Notes under the pieces: model-generated
Database searches by the model: none
What the model saw: the letters and a program-made list of their open reading frames with translations, nothing else
What the model was told of the DNA's origin: nothing
NCBI RefSeq assembly: GCF_030826625.1
Contig: NZ_JAPJNQ010000032.1
Coordinates: 1 to 24,338, forward strand
DNA: 24,338 bases
Direction of reading: 5' to 3'
Source: Corynebacterium sp.
GTDB taxonomy: Bacteria; Actinomycetota; Actinomycetes; Mycobacteriales; Mycobacteriaceae
Part shown: positions 8,501 through 14,828 of the stretch, piece after piece
How positions within the stretch are numbered: the stretch's first letter is position 1
Layout: each line of letters starts with the position of its first letter
Position numbers and translations under genes: made by a program

Positions 8501-9056
8501 TCCCACGCAATTTGCTCGCCGTCAGCGCCGTCCGGTTCCCTTTAAACCCAACGCTTATGCCAAACGTGGTACGGCATTCCACCAATGGATCGAAGACCGT
8601 TATGGCTCAAATGCGATCCTCGACGAATCTGAATTGCCTGGTCACGCCGAAACTGAGGAGCAGGATTTTGACAAACTCAAAGATGCATTCTTAGCCAGCG
8701 ATTGGGCAGAGATGACCCCAACGAAAATTGAGCAAGGATTTGAATTCAGCCTCGGTAGCTCGGTGGTACGCGGGCGCATGGACGCAGTATTCGATATCGG
8801 TGAGTACTGGATGGTTATCGACTGGAAAACCGGCAGGCCACCGCAAGGAGAGCAGATGCGTTCGGCAATTATTCAGCTGGCGGTCTATCGTGAAGCGTGG
8901 CAGAGGATCCGCGGCACGAACAAACCAGTGCGTGCAGCGTTCCACTACATCATGGATAATTACACTTTCGAACCATCGCAGCTGCCGGATGCCGGTGAGC
9001 TCGCCACCATGTTGGAACGCGACGCTTACTCCGAAAGCACTTCCGACGAACGCTAG
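5526..9056 (+). CDS. adnB: AdnB subunit of the AdnAB DNA motor-nuclease (active motor and nuclease)
   Basis: A 1176-residue UvrD-like helicase/nuclease. Walker A is intact, AGAGAGKTE with K72; motif II is LDEYQDTS with D311 and E312; motif V is HKAKGLEF near 750; motif VI is FYVALTRAEDE near 825. The C-terminal RecB-type nuclease shows H1019 (AFHQW), D1086 (RGRMD), and D1099 with K1101 (IDWKTG), and lacks FeS cysteines. This is the lead motor and second nuclease of AdnAB, acting at broken DNA ends. Two Asp/Glu/Ala/Ser-rich low-complexity stretches at about 566-625 and 872-915 make it longer than the roughly 1100 residues usual for mycobacteria. The ATG at 5526 lies inside the adnA end. Confidence 0.92.
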   Translation: MSKQSSSDVESTAPQPTGGDQSGEGVQRRGDISPELLSEILGQRFAPTEQQSAIIGAAPGPLLVVAGAGAGKTETMAARVVWLVANGYALPEEVLGLTFTRKASQELAKRIRDRLQVLRDSPRLPEIDPDGSLRANLETIAPRVSTYDSYAGDLVREYGLLLPVEPTARLITQAHLVAIAQSVVREFEGKLETDKKESSIVKELLELFDRMANNLSFADDFHECARAFAEVEYLPRAPRQRKNLNRTVQDWVDRQQTRVDYLALIEKLEEELRERNAVTFTQQMSAAAQLAREHPAVGVSQRRHTKVVMLDEYQDTSHAQRVLLRNLFGNTPHEGLTVTAVGDPMQAIYGWRGATVENLAKFGEDFPAAVATPATTDATEQVSEPAPKKELTTSWRNPSLVLDIANTVSHAVLGSGENRPVAPLEPRAGAGAGQVSFGYWQNTEKEISWIAGNLQEKYDRYLQERENNPDARFSAAVLVRKNKQSRVIAETLEQYGVPYEVVGLGGLLEIPEVADMMAIATMLIRPEDMTAALRIISGPAVGLSLVDIKALAARANNLAGRLRNRAGETVDSDSSAASNTFGTEAKLEGEAKPEVAPSPTSDAAADGPRQPEDILEEQLAAVLEEEAEQIVGITDAIADLGEPERYSEQGLARISELASKLRYLRTYCLGKPLSDLFADIIDTFHLRTEVLTHRRAGAVHLDKALEAIAEFDGEPLEAWLDYAELAREHEDALSPGETARASDRVQIMTAHKAKGLEFSSVYVCHADASTYKPQTRTFLTDPSHPPHHSWSELFAAEDRKEFENYGKEFISTQKEVDAEENTRLFYVALTRAEDELVITGSDKKPYEHFAEIHRQATAHKESDSQVAIVHWELDENEEASDAAISEDTGADTEPSCDAEESAESTVTAEISAQFPSVSPREEVRRGAEIVQEAMRALDTEDEIAPVGGELFSLWERETTALIEEHRALAAPVVDVEIPGELTASELVALRDNPTQFARRQRRPVPFKPNAYAKRGTAFHQWIEDRYGSNAILDESELPGHAETEEQDFDKLKDAFLASDWAEMTPTKIEQGFEFSLGSSVVRGRMDAVFDIGEYWMVIDWKTGRPPQGEQMRSAIIQLAVYREAWQRIRGTNKPVRAAFHYIMDNYTFEPSQLPDAGELATMLERDAYSESTSDER

Positions 9057-9096
9057 CGCTGGTCACGATGCAACCAAAGGAACCGTAAACACAACG

Positions 9097-10326
9097 ATGC
9101 GTGGAAAAATCAAGGCGAAGCTTCGGCGATTTGAGCTGACTTCGTTGCCGAATCATGCCTTGGATGATGTTATTCACATCCCCGAGGCCATACGTTCGCA
9201 CCCATTTTTTCTTATCCTGCGCCGATTTCTGCTCGCAGCCGGCATTGTCTTTGCCGTCGCAGCTGTCGTCTATTTTGGTCAATCCGGCTACAACGTAGAA
9301 CTCAACTTCATCGACGCGTTGTACTATTCGACGATTTCGCTGACGACCACTGGTTACGGGGATATCGTCCCGGTGACTACCGGCGCCCGGCTTACTAACA
9401 TCATCCTGATCACGCCCGCCCGTATAGCATTCCTGATTCTGCTCGTCGGAACGACCCTCTCGGTGCTGACAGAGCGTTCGCGCAAATCCTTCCAGATTCA
9501 ACAATGGAGAAAACACGTGCACGACCACACGATCATCATCGGTTTTGGTACGAAAGGCCAGTCCGCGATGCAAGCATTACTTGACGACGGCACCGACGTC
9601 CGAAACATCGTCGTCGTCGATCCAGACCGCGCCTGTTTGCGGGTGGCAGAGGCACAAGACGTAGTCACAGTGCAAGGCTCTGGCACTAAATCCGATGTGC
9701 TGAAAATCGCTGGGATTGAACGCGCAAAGAACGTCGTCGTGGCTACCAATAGTGATGACACCAACGTGCTGGCCACGCTATCGGCGCGTGAGATGAACAA
9801 GCACGCCAAGATCTCAGCTGCGGTTCGCGAAATCGAAAACCGCCACTTGTTGTTGCAGTCTGGGGCTAATTCCACCGTGGTTTCCTCAGAAACTGCGGGA
9901 CGTTTGTTGGGTTTGTCGACGTCGACGCCGTCGGTGGTGCGCATGATGGATGATCTGCTCTCACCTTCAGCGGGCTTTTCGATCGCGGAGCGTCCCGTCG
10001 CCGGCTATGAGATAGGTGCGAACCCACGCCATTTATCGGATATTGTTCTCAGCGTCATCCGTAATGATCGGGTCTACCGAGTCGATACCGATGAAACCCT
10101 CGAGCTGCGGGCACAAGATCGTCTGTTGTATATCCGCAAGAGTGACGAATCTGAGCGGAAACGGAACTACGAAAAGCGCACCGCGGATCGTGCAGGGGAG
10201 CGCACCGGCGGGAAACCAAAAACGAAAACGGACCGCGAGAACAAACACAAAGAACCGGCAGAGCGCACATGGGATTGCCACGGACGGCACGTCGATGAGC
10301 AACGCGAACTAGACGAATCTGAGTAA
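9097..10326 (+). CDS. cglK: Two-TM potassium channel with C-terminal RCK (TrkA) domain, CglK-like
   Basis: A 409-residue inner-membrane protein. TM1 lies at about 37-62, a pore helix and the filter TTGYGD at 84-89 follow, then TM2 at about 100-125. An RCK/TrkA-N Rossmann domain begins at about 143 (TIIIGFGTKG, GxGxxG at 149-154) and a TrkA-C-like segment ends near 350. The last 60 residues are a Lys/Arg/Glu-rich tail. The layout is that of MthK-type K+ channels gated by cytoplasmic ligands. It starts 40 nt after adnB; the ATG at 9097 is the only in-frame ATG before the conserved region. The symbol is from similarity to the C. glutamicum potassium channel CglK in the same neighbourhood. A likely internal start is listed separately. 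Confidence 0.88.
   Translation: MRGKIKAKLRRFELTSLPNHALDDVIHIPEAIRSHPFFLILRRFLLAAGIVFAVAAVVYFGQSGYNVELNFIDALYYSTISLTTTGYGDIVPVTTGARLTNIILITPARIAFLILLVGTTLSVLTERSRKSFQIQQWRKHVHDHTIIIGFGTKGQSAMQALLDDGTDVRNIVVVDPDRACLRVAEAQDVVTVQGSGTKSDVLKIAGIERAKNVVVATNSDDTNVLATLSAREMNKHAKISAAVREIENRHLLLQSGANSTVVSSETAGRLLGLSTSTPSVVRMMDDLLSPSAGFSIAERPVAGYEIGANPRHLSDIVLSVIRNDRVYRVDTDETLELRAQDRLLYIRKSDESERKRNYEKRTADRAGERTGGKPKTKTDRENKHKEPAERTWDCHGRHVDEQRELDESE
9506..9519 (+). promoter_or_regulatory. Internal Shine-Dalgarno and GTG start for a free RCK domain
   Basis: Inside the channel gene GGAG (9506-9509) lies 7 nt before an in-frame GTG (9517-9519, Val141). Initiation here would yield about 269 residues starting VHDHTIIIGFGTKG, which is the complete cytosolic RCK part without pore. 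The location is equivalent to the internal start used by the archaeal MthK channel. The GGAG falls on Trp-Arg codons that may be conserved for the protein, so coincidence is possible. Confidence 0.45.
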
Positions 10327-10407
10327 TAGATCAGAAACGAAAAACTAGCCAGTCTGCTATGGCTCCACTGACAACAATCGGGAACACGAGAGGCAACAAC
10401 CAGAATC

Positions 10408-12456
10408 ATGGTGAACCTGGACGATCTTGACGACGATCAACGCGCCGCCGCCACGGCCCCTCGTGGGCCGGTTGCGATCATTGCAGGTGCAGGAACAGGT
10501 AAAACTCGAACCATCACCTACCGTATCGCGCACCTGATTGATCAGGGCTTCGCCAAACCTCACAGTGTGTTAGCACTGACTTATACGGCCCGAGCCGCTG
10601 GAGAAATGCGTGATCGCTTAGCCAGTATGAATATCGGCGGCGTGCAAGCCAAGACTTTCCACGCCGCCGCCCGTGGACAATTGCAGTATTTCTGGCCGCA
10701 AATTGCTGGCGACCTGCAGTGGAAAATCCTGGATAACTCTTTCCCGGTGGTTGCCCGCGCTGCTCGTTCTGTCACGAATACGCCTACGAAAGAAACCATC
10801 CGTGACCTGCAACGCGAAATTGATTGGGCGAAGTCTAGCTTGCTCGGAGCCGAAGGCTACGCCGCGTATATCGACAGCATCGATCGGACCCCACCGCTGC
10901 CAGCTGATCAGGTAGCTGAGGTCTATCGTCGCTATGAACAACTCAAAACTAGCGATGAGGGGCTTCTCCTCGATTTTTCTGATTTCCTGCTGCACGTTGC
11001 CGGTGCGCTCGAAAATGCCCCCGCGGTAGCTGAAGAATTTCGCCAGCGCTACCGCACTTTTGTCGTCGACGAATATCAGGACGTTACCCCGCTGCAGCAG
11101 CGGGTGCTGGAAGGCTGGTTGGGCGAGCGCGATGATCTCACCGTGGTTGGCGATGCGAATCAAACAATTTATTCGTTTAACGGGGCAACCCCGCAATATT
11201 TGCTTGATTTCTCGCGCCACTTTACTAACGCCCACGTCGTCAAGCTGCAACGCGACTACCGCTCAACTCCACAGGTTACGAAGCTGGCTAACCAGGTGAT
11301 TGGTGCAGCCAAGGGGCGCATCGCTGGTACTCGGTTGGAATTGCAGGGTATGCGTGAGCCCGGGCCGGAGCCAGTTTTTCGCGAGTATGAATCTGACCCA
11401 GTAGAAGCCCGCGAGATCGCTGGACAGATCCTCACGCTTTTAGACCAGGGCGTGCAGGCAAAAGAAATCGCTGTGCTTTACCGCACGAATTCGCAATCCG
11501 CCGTGCTTGAGCAAGCGCTTGCCGATGCCGGCATTGCCTACCAAGTCCGCGGTGGCGCCAGCTTTTTCCACAACCCCGTGATTAACCAAGCGATGAAAGA
11601 GCTTGTTCGCGCAAATCTCAACCGAGACCTACCACCGGATCCGGTCGCGGTTGCCCGCGCTGCGCTGGCACCGCTGGGGTATTCCAACCGGGAACCCGAT
11701 GGTGCACAAGAGCGGGAACGATGGCAGCTGTTGCGGGCGCTGGTTGAGCTGATCGAAGAGATCGTGCAGATACGCGATACGGATTCACTGGATGTGGTTC
11801 TCCGCGATCTTCGACGACGCTCCGAGGACAAGCAACCACCAGCAGTCAATAGCGTGACCTTGGTTACTTTACACGCAGCAAAAGGCCTGGAATGGGATGC
11901 TGTGTTCTTGCTGGGGCTGACCGAAGGGTTGCTGCCAATCAGGCAAGCTCTTGAAGCTGGTGACGAGCAGATCGAAGAGGAACGTCGTCTGTTCTATGTT
12001 GGTATTACTCGTGCGCGTAAATATTTAGCTCTTTCATGGGCGCTGGCGCGACACGAAGGAGGCCGTGGCAATCGTAAACGTACGCGTTTTCTTGATGGCA
12101 TCGTCTCGGCCCAGGCTAACGACGAAAAATCAGTGGCACGCGTGCGTAAGACTAAAAAATGCCGGGTGTGTAAACAGGCTTTACACACTCCTGGCGATAA
12201 AGTACTCGGCCGTCATGCAAGCTGTGAGACCGAGGGCAACGATGAAGTATTCAATCAGTTGCGTGGCTGGCGTGCGCGGATCGCACGCGAAGAACAAGTG
12301 CCGGCGTATATTATTTTCTCCGATGCCACACTGCAGGCAGTCAGTGAAGCGTTGCCGCATACCGTCGATGAGCTCTATGGCATCAGCGGAATTGGTCGAA
12401 AGAAAGCCCAGCTATTCGGTCAGGACGTATTGGAGATTGTCCGCCAGTATGCATAA
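10408..12456 (+). CDS. uvrD2: ATP-dependent DNA helicase UvrD2 with zinc motif and HRDC domain
   Basis: A 682-residue superfamily 1A helicase. Walker A is AGAGTGKT (K32), motif II is VDEYQDV (D221, E222), motif V is HAAKGLEWD, and motif VI is FYVGITRARKY. After the motor, C585, C588, H603 and C606 (CRVC, then HASC) form a probable zinc site where mycobacterial UvrD2 has four cysteines. The last 70 residues fit an HRDC nucleic-acid-binding domain (LYGISGIGRKKAQLFGQDVL). UvrD2 translocates 3' to 5' on DNA and acts in repair or replication. AGAGG lies about 12 nt before the ATG; the next codon is GTG, an alternative start. The 3' end overlaps the convergent minus-strand gene by 74 bp. Confidence 0.92.
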   Translation: MVNLDDLDDDQRAAATAPRGPVAIIAGAGTGKTRTITYRIAHLIDQGFAKPHSVLALTYTARAAGEMRDRLASMNIGGVQAKTFHAAARGQLQYFWPQIAGDLQWKILDNSFPVVARAARSVTNTPTKETIRDLQREIDWAKSSLLGAEGYAAYIDSIDRTPPLPADQVAEVYRRYEQLKTSDEGLLLDFSDFLLHVAGALENAPAVAEEFRQRYRTFVVDEYQDVTPLQQRVLEGWLGERDDLTVVGDANQTIYSFNGATPQYLLDFSRHFTNAHVVKLQRDYRSTPQVTKLANQVIGAAKGRIAGTRLELQGMREPGPEPVFREYESDPVEAREIAGQILTLLDQGVQAKEIAVLYRTNSQSAVLEQALADAGIAYQVRGGASFFHNPVINQAMKELVRANLNRDLPPDPVAVARAALAPLGYSNREPDGAQERERWQLLRALVELIEEIVQIRDTDSLDVVLRDLRRRSEDKQPPAVNSVTLVTLHAAKGLEWDAVFLLGLTEGLLPIRQALEAGDEQIEEERRLFYVGITRARKYLALSWALARHEGGRGNRKRTRFLDGIVSAQANDEKSVARVRKTKKCRVCKQALHTPGDKVLGRHASCETEGNDEVFNQLRGWRARIAREEQVPAYIIFSDATLQAVSEALPHTVDELYGISGIGRKKAQLFGQDVLEIVRQYA

Positions 12457-13306
12457 AACATTCCGGACACCGTGGGTGATTATCCAGCACACGGTGCTGC
12501 GGACGAGCATAAGGATCTAATTCATAAAATTGCCCAGGATGCACCCGGTGGGGCTGCGCACCCGGCGGCGGGCTCAACCCATATAAGCTTTCCAGCACGA
12601 CGATGACTTGTGCGACCGCTGCATGCGCCGCGGCAGTAGGGAAGTGATGCCCCATCTTGTGCTGCTGCATACTCAACCCCAACGCGGCAGCATGCCAGGC
12701 GGGATCGCGATCCGTGCGGTGCAATTCTGCACACAACGGGCACGGCCCCAATCCGTCGATATGCACTGGGCCAATGATGCCAGTGGTATCAACGAGCGAG
12801 ACGGGGATCCAAGTGCGCGCCAACGATAGCAACATCGGTGCCATAGTTGTGGCTTGCGCAAGCCGGTCGACAACCACCAGTGGGATATTGCTTTCGTCCG
12901 CGTTTTGCATGCCCATATAGGTTTCTTCGGGTTCGCCAGGCAGCGGTGAGCGCACTAAAAAATTGCTCTCCGCCAATGCGTTGCGCAGCATCGTGGCCAG
13001 TGGGCTGGTTCCCAGTACAATGACGGGATTGGGTGCTGCTGAGCGAATGATGCCGTAGGCGATGAGATCATCGAACAAACTATGTGCAGCAGCGTTCGCT
13101 AATCCGGCGCTTTTCGTGGCAGCAGAGAAATCCGCGCGTTCGAAAACACGCGGAAGGTTGTCCAAGGCTGTTGCTAATGCATCAGGACGTGCGGTTTCAA
13201 TGATGCCGACGCGAGTCGCGTCGGCGCCAAATTGCAGGCAATTTTCATCCCGCTGGATGACGCGCACACCAGGTGCAAAACAAAACCGATGTGTGCTGTC
13301 CGCCAT
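12383..13306 (-). CDS. E1-like/TOMM cyclodehydratase-domain zinc protein (Rv3196-like)
   Basis: A 307-residue protein. A Rossmann-like segment (PVIVLGTSPLATMLRNAL, near 94-111) is followed by the family hallmark block around IDGLGPCPLCAELHRTDRD and a second CPEC near the C-terminus. C189, C192, C280 and C283 form the structural zinc site typical of ThiF/E1-like proteins and of the partner (C) proteins of azol(in)e-forming YcaO enzymes. No adenylation motif is evident and no YcaO or precursor peptide gene is nearby, so the biochemical role is unknown. GGGGGGA sits about 5 nt upstream of the ATG. The gene follows the DUF2342 gene by 58 nt, probably co-transcribed, and its last 74 bp lie antisense to uvrD2. 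The same pair occurs next to uvrD2 in mycobacteria (Rv3196, Rv3195). Confidence 0.7.
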   Translation of the reverse strand: MADSTHRFCFAPGVRVIQRDENCLQFGADATRVGIIETARPDALATALDNLPRVFERADFSAATKSAGLANAAAHSLFDDLIAYGIIRSAAPNPVIVLGTSPLATMLRNALAESNFLVRSPLPGEPEETYMGMQNADESNIPLVVVDRLAQATTMAPMLLSLARTWIPVSLVDTTGIIGPVHIDGLGPCPLCAELHRTDRDPAWHAAALGLSMQQHKMGHHFPTAAAHAAVAQVIVVLESLYGLSPPPGAQPHRVHPGQFYELDPYARPQHRVLDNHPRCPECFMHTGGQSPIRPDRIAGLSFDQFR

Positions 13307-13334
13307 GCAAATCCCCCCAGAGTTTGCAATAGAG

Positions 13335-13358
13335 CAGTAGATTCAATGTGATCTACTG
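13335..13358 (-). other. Perfect 8-bp inverted repeat between two minus-strand genes
   Basis: CAGTAGAT and ATCTACTG flank an 8-nt loop, 6 nt past the DUF2342 stop codon on the minus strand. No T-run follows, so it is not a standard intrinsic terminator. It may act as an attenuator, a 3'-end protecting hairpin or a protein-binding palindrome that sets the ratio of the two genes. Confidence 0.6.
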
Positions 13359-13364
13359 GCGATC

Positions 13365-14738
13365 CTAGCGGGAATCACCGGATTCGTCCGAATCGGGTGA
13401 TTCGTCATTGGGTGATTCGTCAGAGTCATCCGAGCCTTCATTGCGGAGCATTTCTTCGAGCTTCGCGAATTCAGCTTCGAATTCTTCATCACCGCTTTCA
13501 TCCAACAGACCGTCGATAAACGCAGCTGGGTTGTCCAGGTGTTCTGGTTGAGGCAAGAAATCAGGGTGCTCCCATACCTGGTCACGGCGTTCTACGCCCA
13601 CCGCTACGGTGGAACGGCGCCATAACTCGGCGGCTTCGGTGACCCTTGGGGCGCCGAGTTCAATGCCGACGACCTTTTCGAAAGCCTGCTCAGCGGAGCC
13701 ACCGGAAGCACGGCGACGTCGCCAGGCTTCTGCCATAGCCTGGGTCGATGGAATGCGATCCTGCAAGGCTTCGCTGACGACGAACTCTACCCAGCCTTCA
13801 ATGAGTGCGAGTAAGGTTTCCAAACGCGCGACTGCGGCCGTGTTCCGTGACGTGATTCGGGGAGACAGGTCCATGCCCTGCAAATTTTGCATAGCATCTT
13901 GGATTGCTTGCGGGTCGCCAGATTCCAAGTTTAAATCGCGCGCAGCTTCTTCGATGTGGCTGGTGTCAATCACCAATCCCACCGCGTATTCCTCCACGGA
14001 CGAGACCAATCGCTCACTCAACCACGGCACGTGTTTGAACAGGCGCTGGCGGGCAACTTCTCGAGCTGCAATATAAACCAACACCTCTTGACCTTTGACG
14101 TTGAGATCGCGGGCAATAGATTGAATGTTGTGCGGCAAAATTGCGGTGGTGCCAGCTGGAGCGACGGGCAAGCCGAAATCCGAGCCGGTCAGCGCTTGCT
14201 TCGCCAGATCGCCCAAGGCGTGGCCGAGCTGCATCCCGAAGTTCATTCCGGAAAGCTGGCTCATCATATTAGACATTGGCCCCATCATTTTCCGGGCTTC
14301 TTCCGGCATGGATTCTAACTGGGCTTCATTCATGTGCTTCGCCACTGGGTTCACGAAGCGTTGCCACATTGGAATCGTCTGCTGCAGCCAATCTTCAGCA
14401 TTCCAAGCAATGACGCGGTTTTCGGCCGTCGGCAAGTCTGTGGAATCATCCAACCACAGCTCAGCCAAGCGGGCGGCTTCCTCGACGGCGGTGGTGTCTT
14501 GCGTGGAAATCTTCGTTGCCGATTTAATTTGTTGGCCGGCGATGCGCTTGGCCATGTCATAGTTAACGGGAGAATCGTCGTTGCTGTTCATCGACGAACC
14601 CATTCCAGACAGCATTTGGCCGAATTGGTTCAGCATATCGCCGAGGCCACCGGCGCCACCGCCATGGTTGTGGTTACGGTCATCGTCATCATCACCGTTG
14701 CCACTGTTGGGAAAGGAAAATCCGAATCCGTTAGTCAT
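13365..14738 (-). CDS. DUF2342 zincin-like protein (Rv3195-like) lacking the HExxH histidines
   Basis: A 457-residue cytoplasmic protein. After a Gly/Asn/Asp/Met-rich N-terminus (residues 1-55), the DUF2342 core begins at about 60. The helix that carries HExxH in zincin-like members reads REVARQRLF (226-234), so both zinc-binding His are replaced by Arg while E227 remains. EGWVEFV at 314-320 fits the second conserved helix. The protein is therefore probably not a zinc protease, although automated annotation often calls the family zinc-dependent metalloprotease. The C-terminal 23 residues are an Asp/Ser/Glu/Pro low-complexity tail encoded by repeated GATTCGTC-like DNA. GGAG lies 3 nt before the ATG. 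It diverges from the Lon-like protease and precedes the E1-like gene. Confidence 0.82.
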   Translation of the reverse strand: MTNGFGFSFPNSGNGDDDDDRNHNHGGGAGGLGDMLNQFGQMLSGMGSSMNSNDDSPVNYDMAKRIAGQQIKSATKISTQDTTAVEEAARLAELWLDDSTDLPTAENRVIAWNAEDWLQQTIPMWQRFVNPVAKHMNEAQLESMPEEARKMMGPMSNMMSQLSGMNFGMQLGHALGDLAKQALTGSDFGLPVAPAGTTAILPHNIQSIARDLNVKGQEVLVYIAAREVARQRLFKHVPWLSERLVSSVEEYAVGLVIDTSHIEEAARDLNLESGDPQAIQDAMQNLQGMDLSPRITSRNTAAVARLETLLALIEGWVEFVVSEALQDRIPSTQAMAEAWRRRRASGGSAEQAFEKVVGIELGAPRVTEAAELWRRSTVAVGVERRDQVWEHPDFLPQPEHLDNPAAFIDGLLDESGDEEFEAEFAKLEEMLRNEGSDDSDESPNDESPDSDESGDSR

Positions 14739-14751
14739 GTCTCCAACCTAC

Positions 14752-14757
14752 AGAATA
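14752..14757 (-). promoter_or_regulatory. Candidate -10 box for the DUF2342 gene
   Basis: On the minus strand the hexamer is TATTCT (TANNNT). It ends 13 nt from the ATG, giving a predicted leader of only about 6-7 nt that would still contain the GGAG. A -35 element is not recognisable. Confidence 0.35.
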
Positions 14758-14815
14758 AGGCGGCGAACTCGCTGGCGTGTAAGGCCAGAAACCCCAACGC
14801 TGTCAGCGAACACGG

Positions 14816-14821
14816 TAGTCT
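14816..14821 (+). promoter_or_regulatory. Candidate -10 box for a leaderless Lon-like protease transcript
   Basis: TAGTCT matches TANNNT and lies 7 nt before the GTG at 14829. Initiation would coincide with the start codon, consistent with the absence of a Shine-Dalgarno sequence there. It supports the long version of the protein over the ATG at 15006. Confidence 0.35.
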
Positions 14822-14828
14822 CTTATAC

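Noticed and set aside
8728..9096. Upstream extension of the potassium channel frame
   Set aside because: The extra residues come from the out-of-frame 3' end of adnB and show no family similarity. The ATG at 9097 gives the normal N-terminus.
12468..12496. CACCGTG/CACGGTG inverted repeat just after the uvrD2 stop
   Set aside because: The loop is 15 nt and no T-run follows. It lies inside the E1-like coding sequence, so I could not support it as a terminator.
13368..13440. GATTCGTC-like repeats at the 3' end of the DUF2342 gene as a possible CRISPR or regulatory array
   Set aside because: The repeats are irregular, short and in frame, and simply encode an Asp/Ser/Glu tail.
14334..14828. Upstream extension of the Lon-like protease frame
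   Set aside because: It lies antisense within the DUF2342 coding region and crosses its promoter. It has low-complexity shadow composition.
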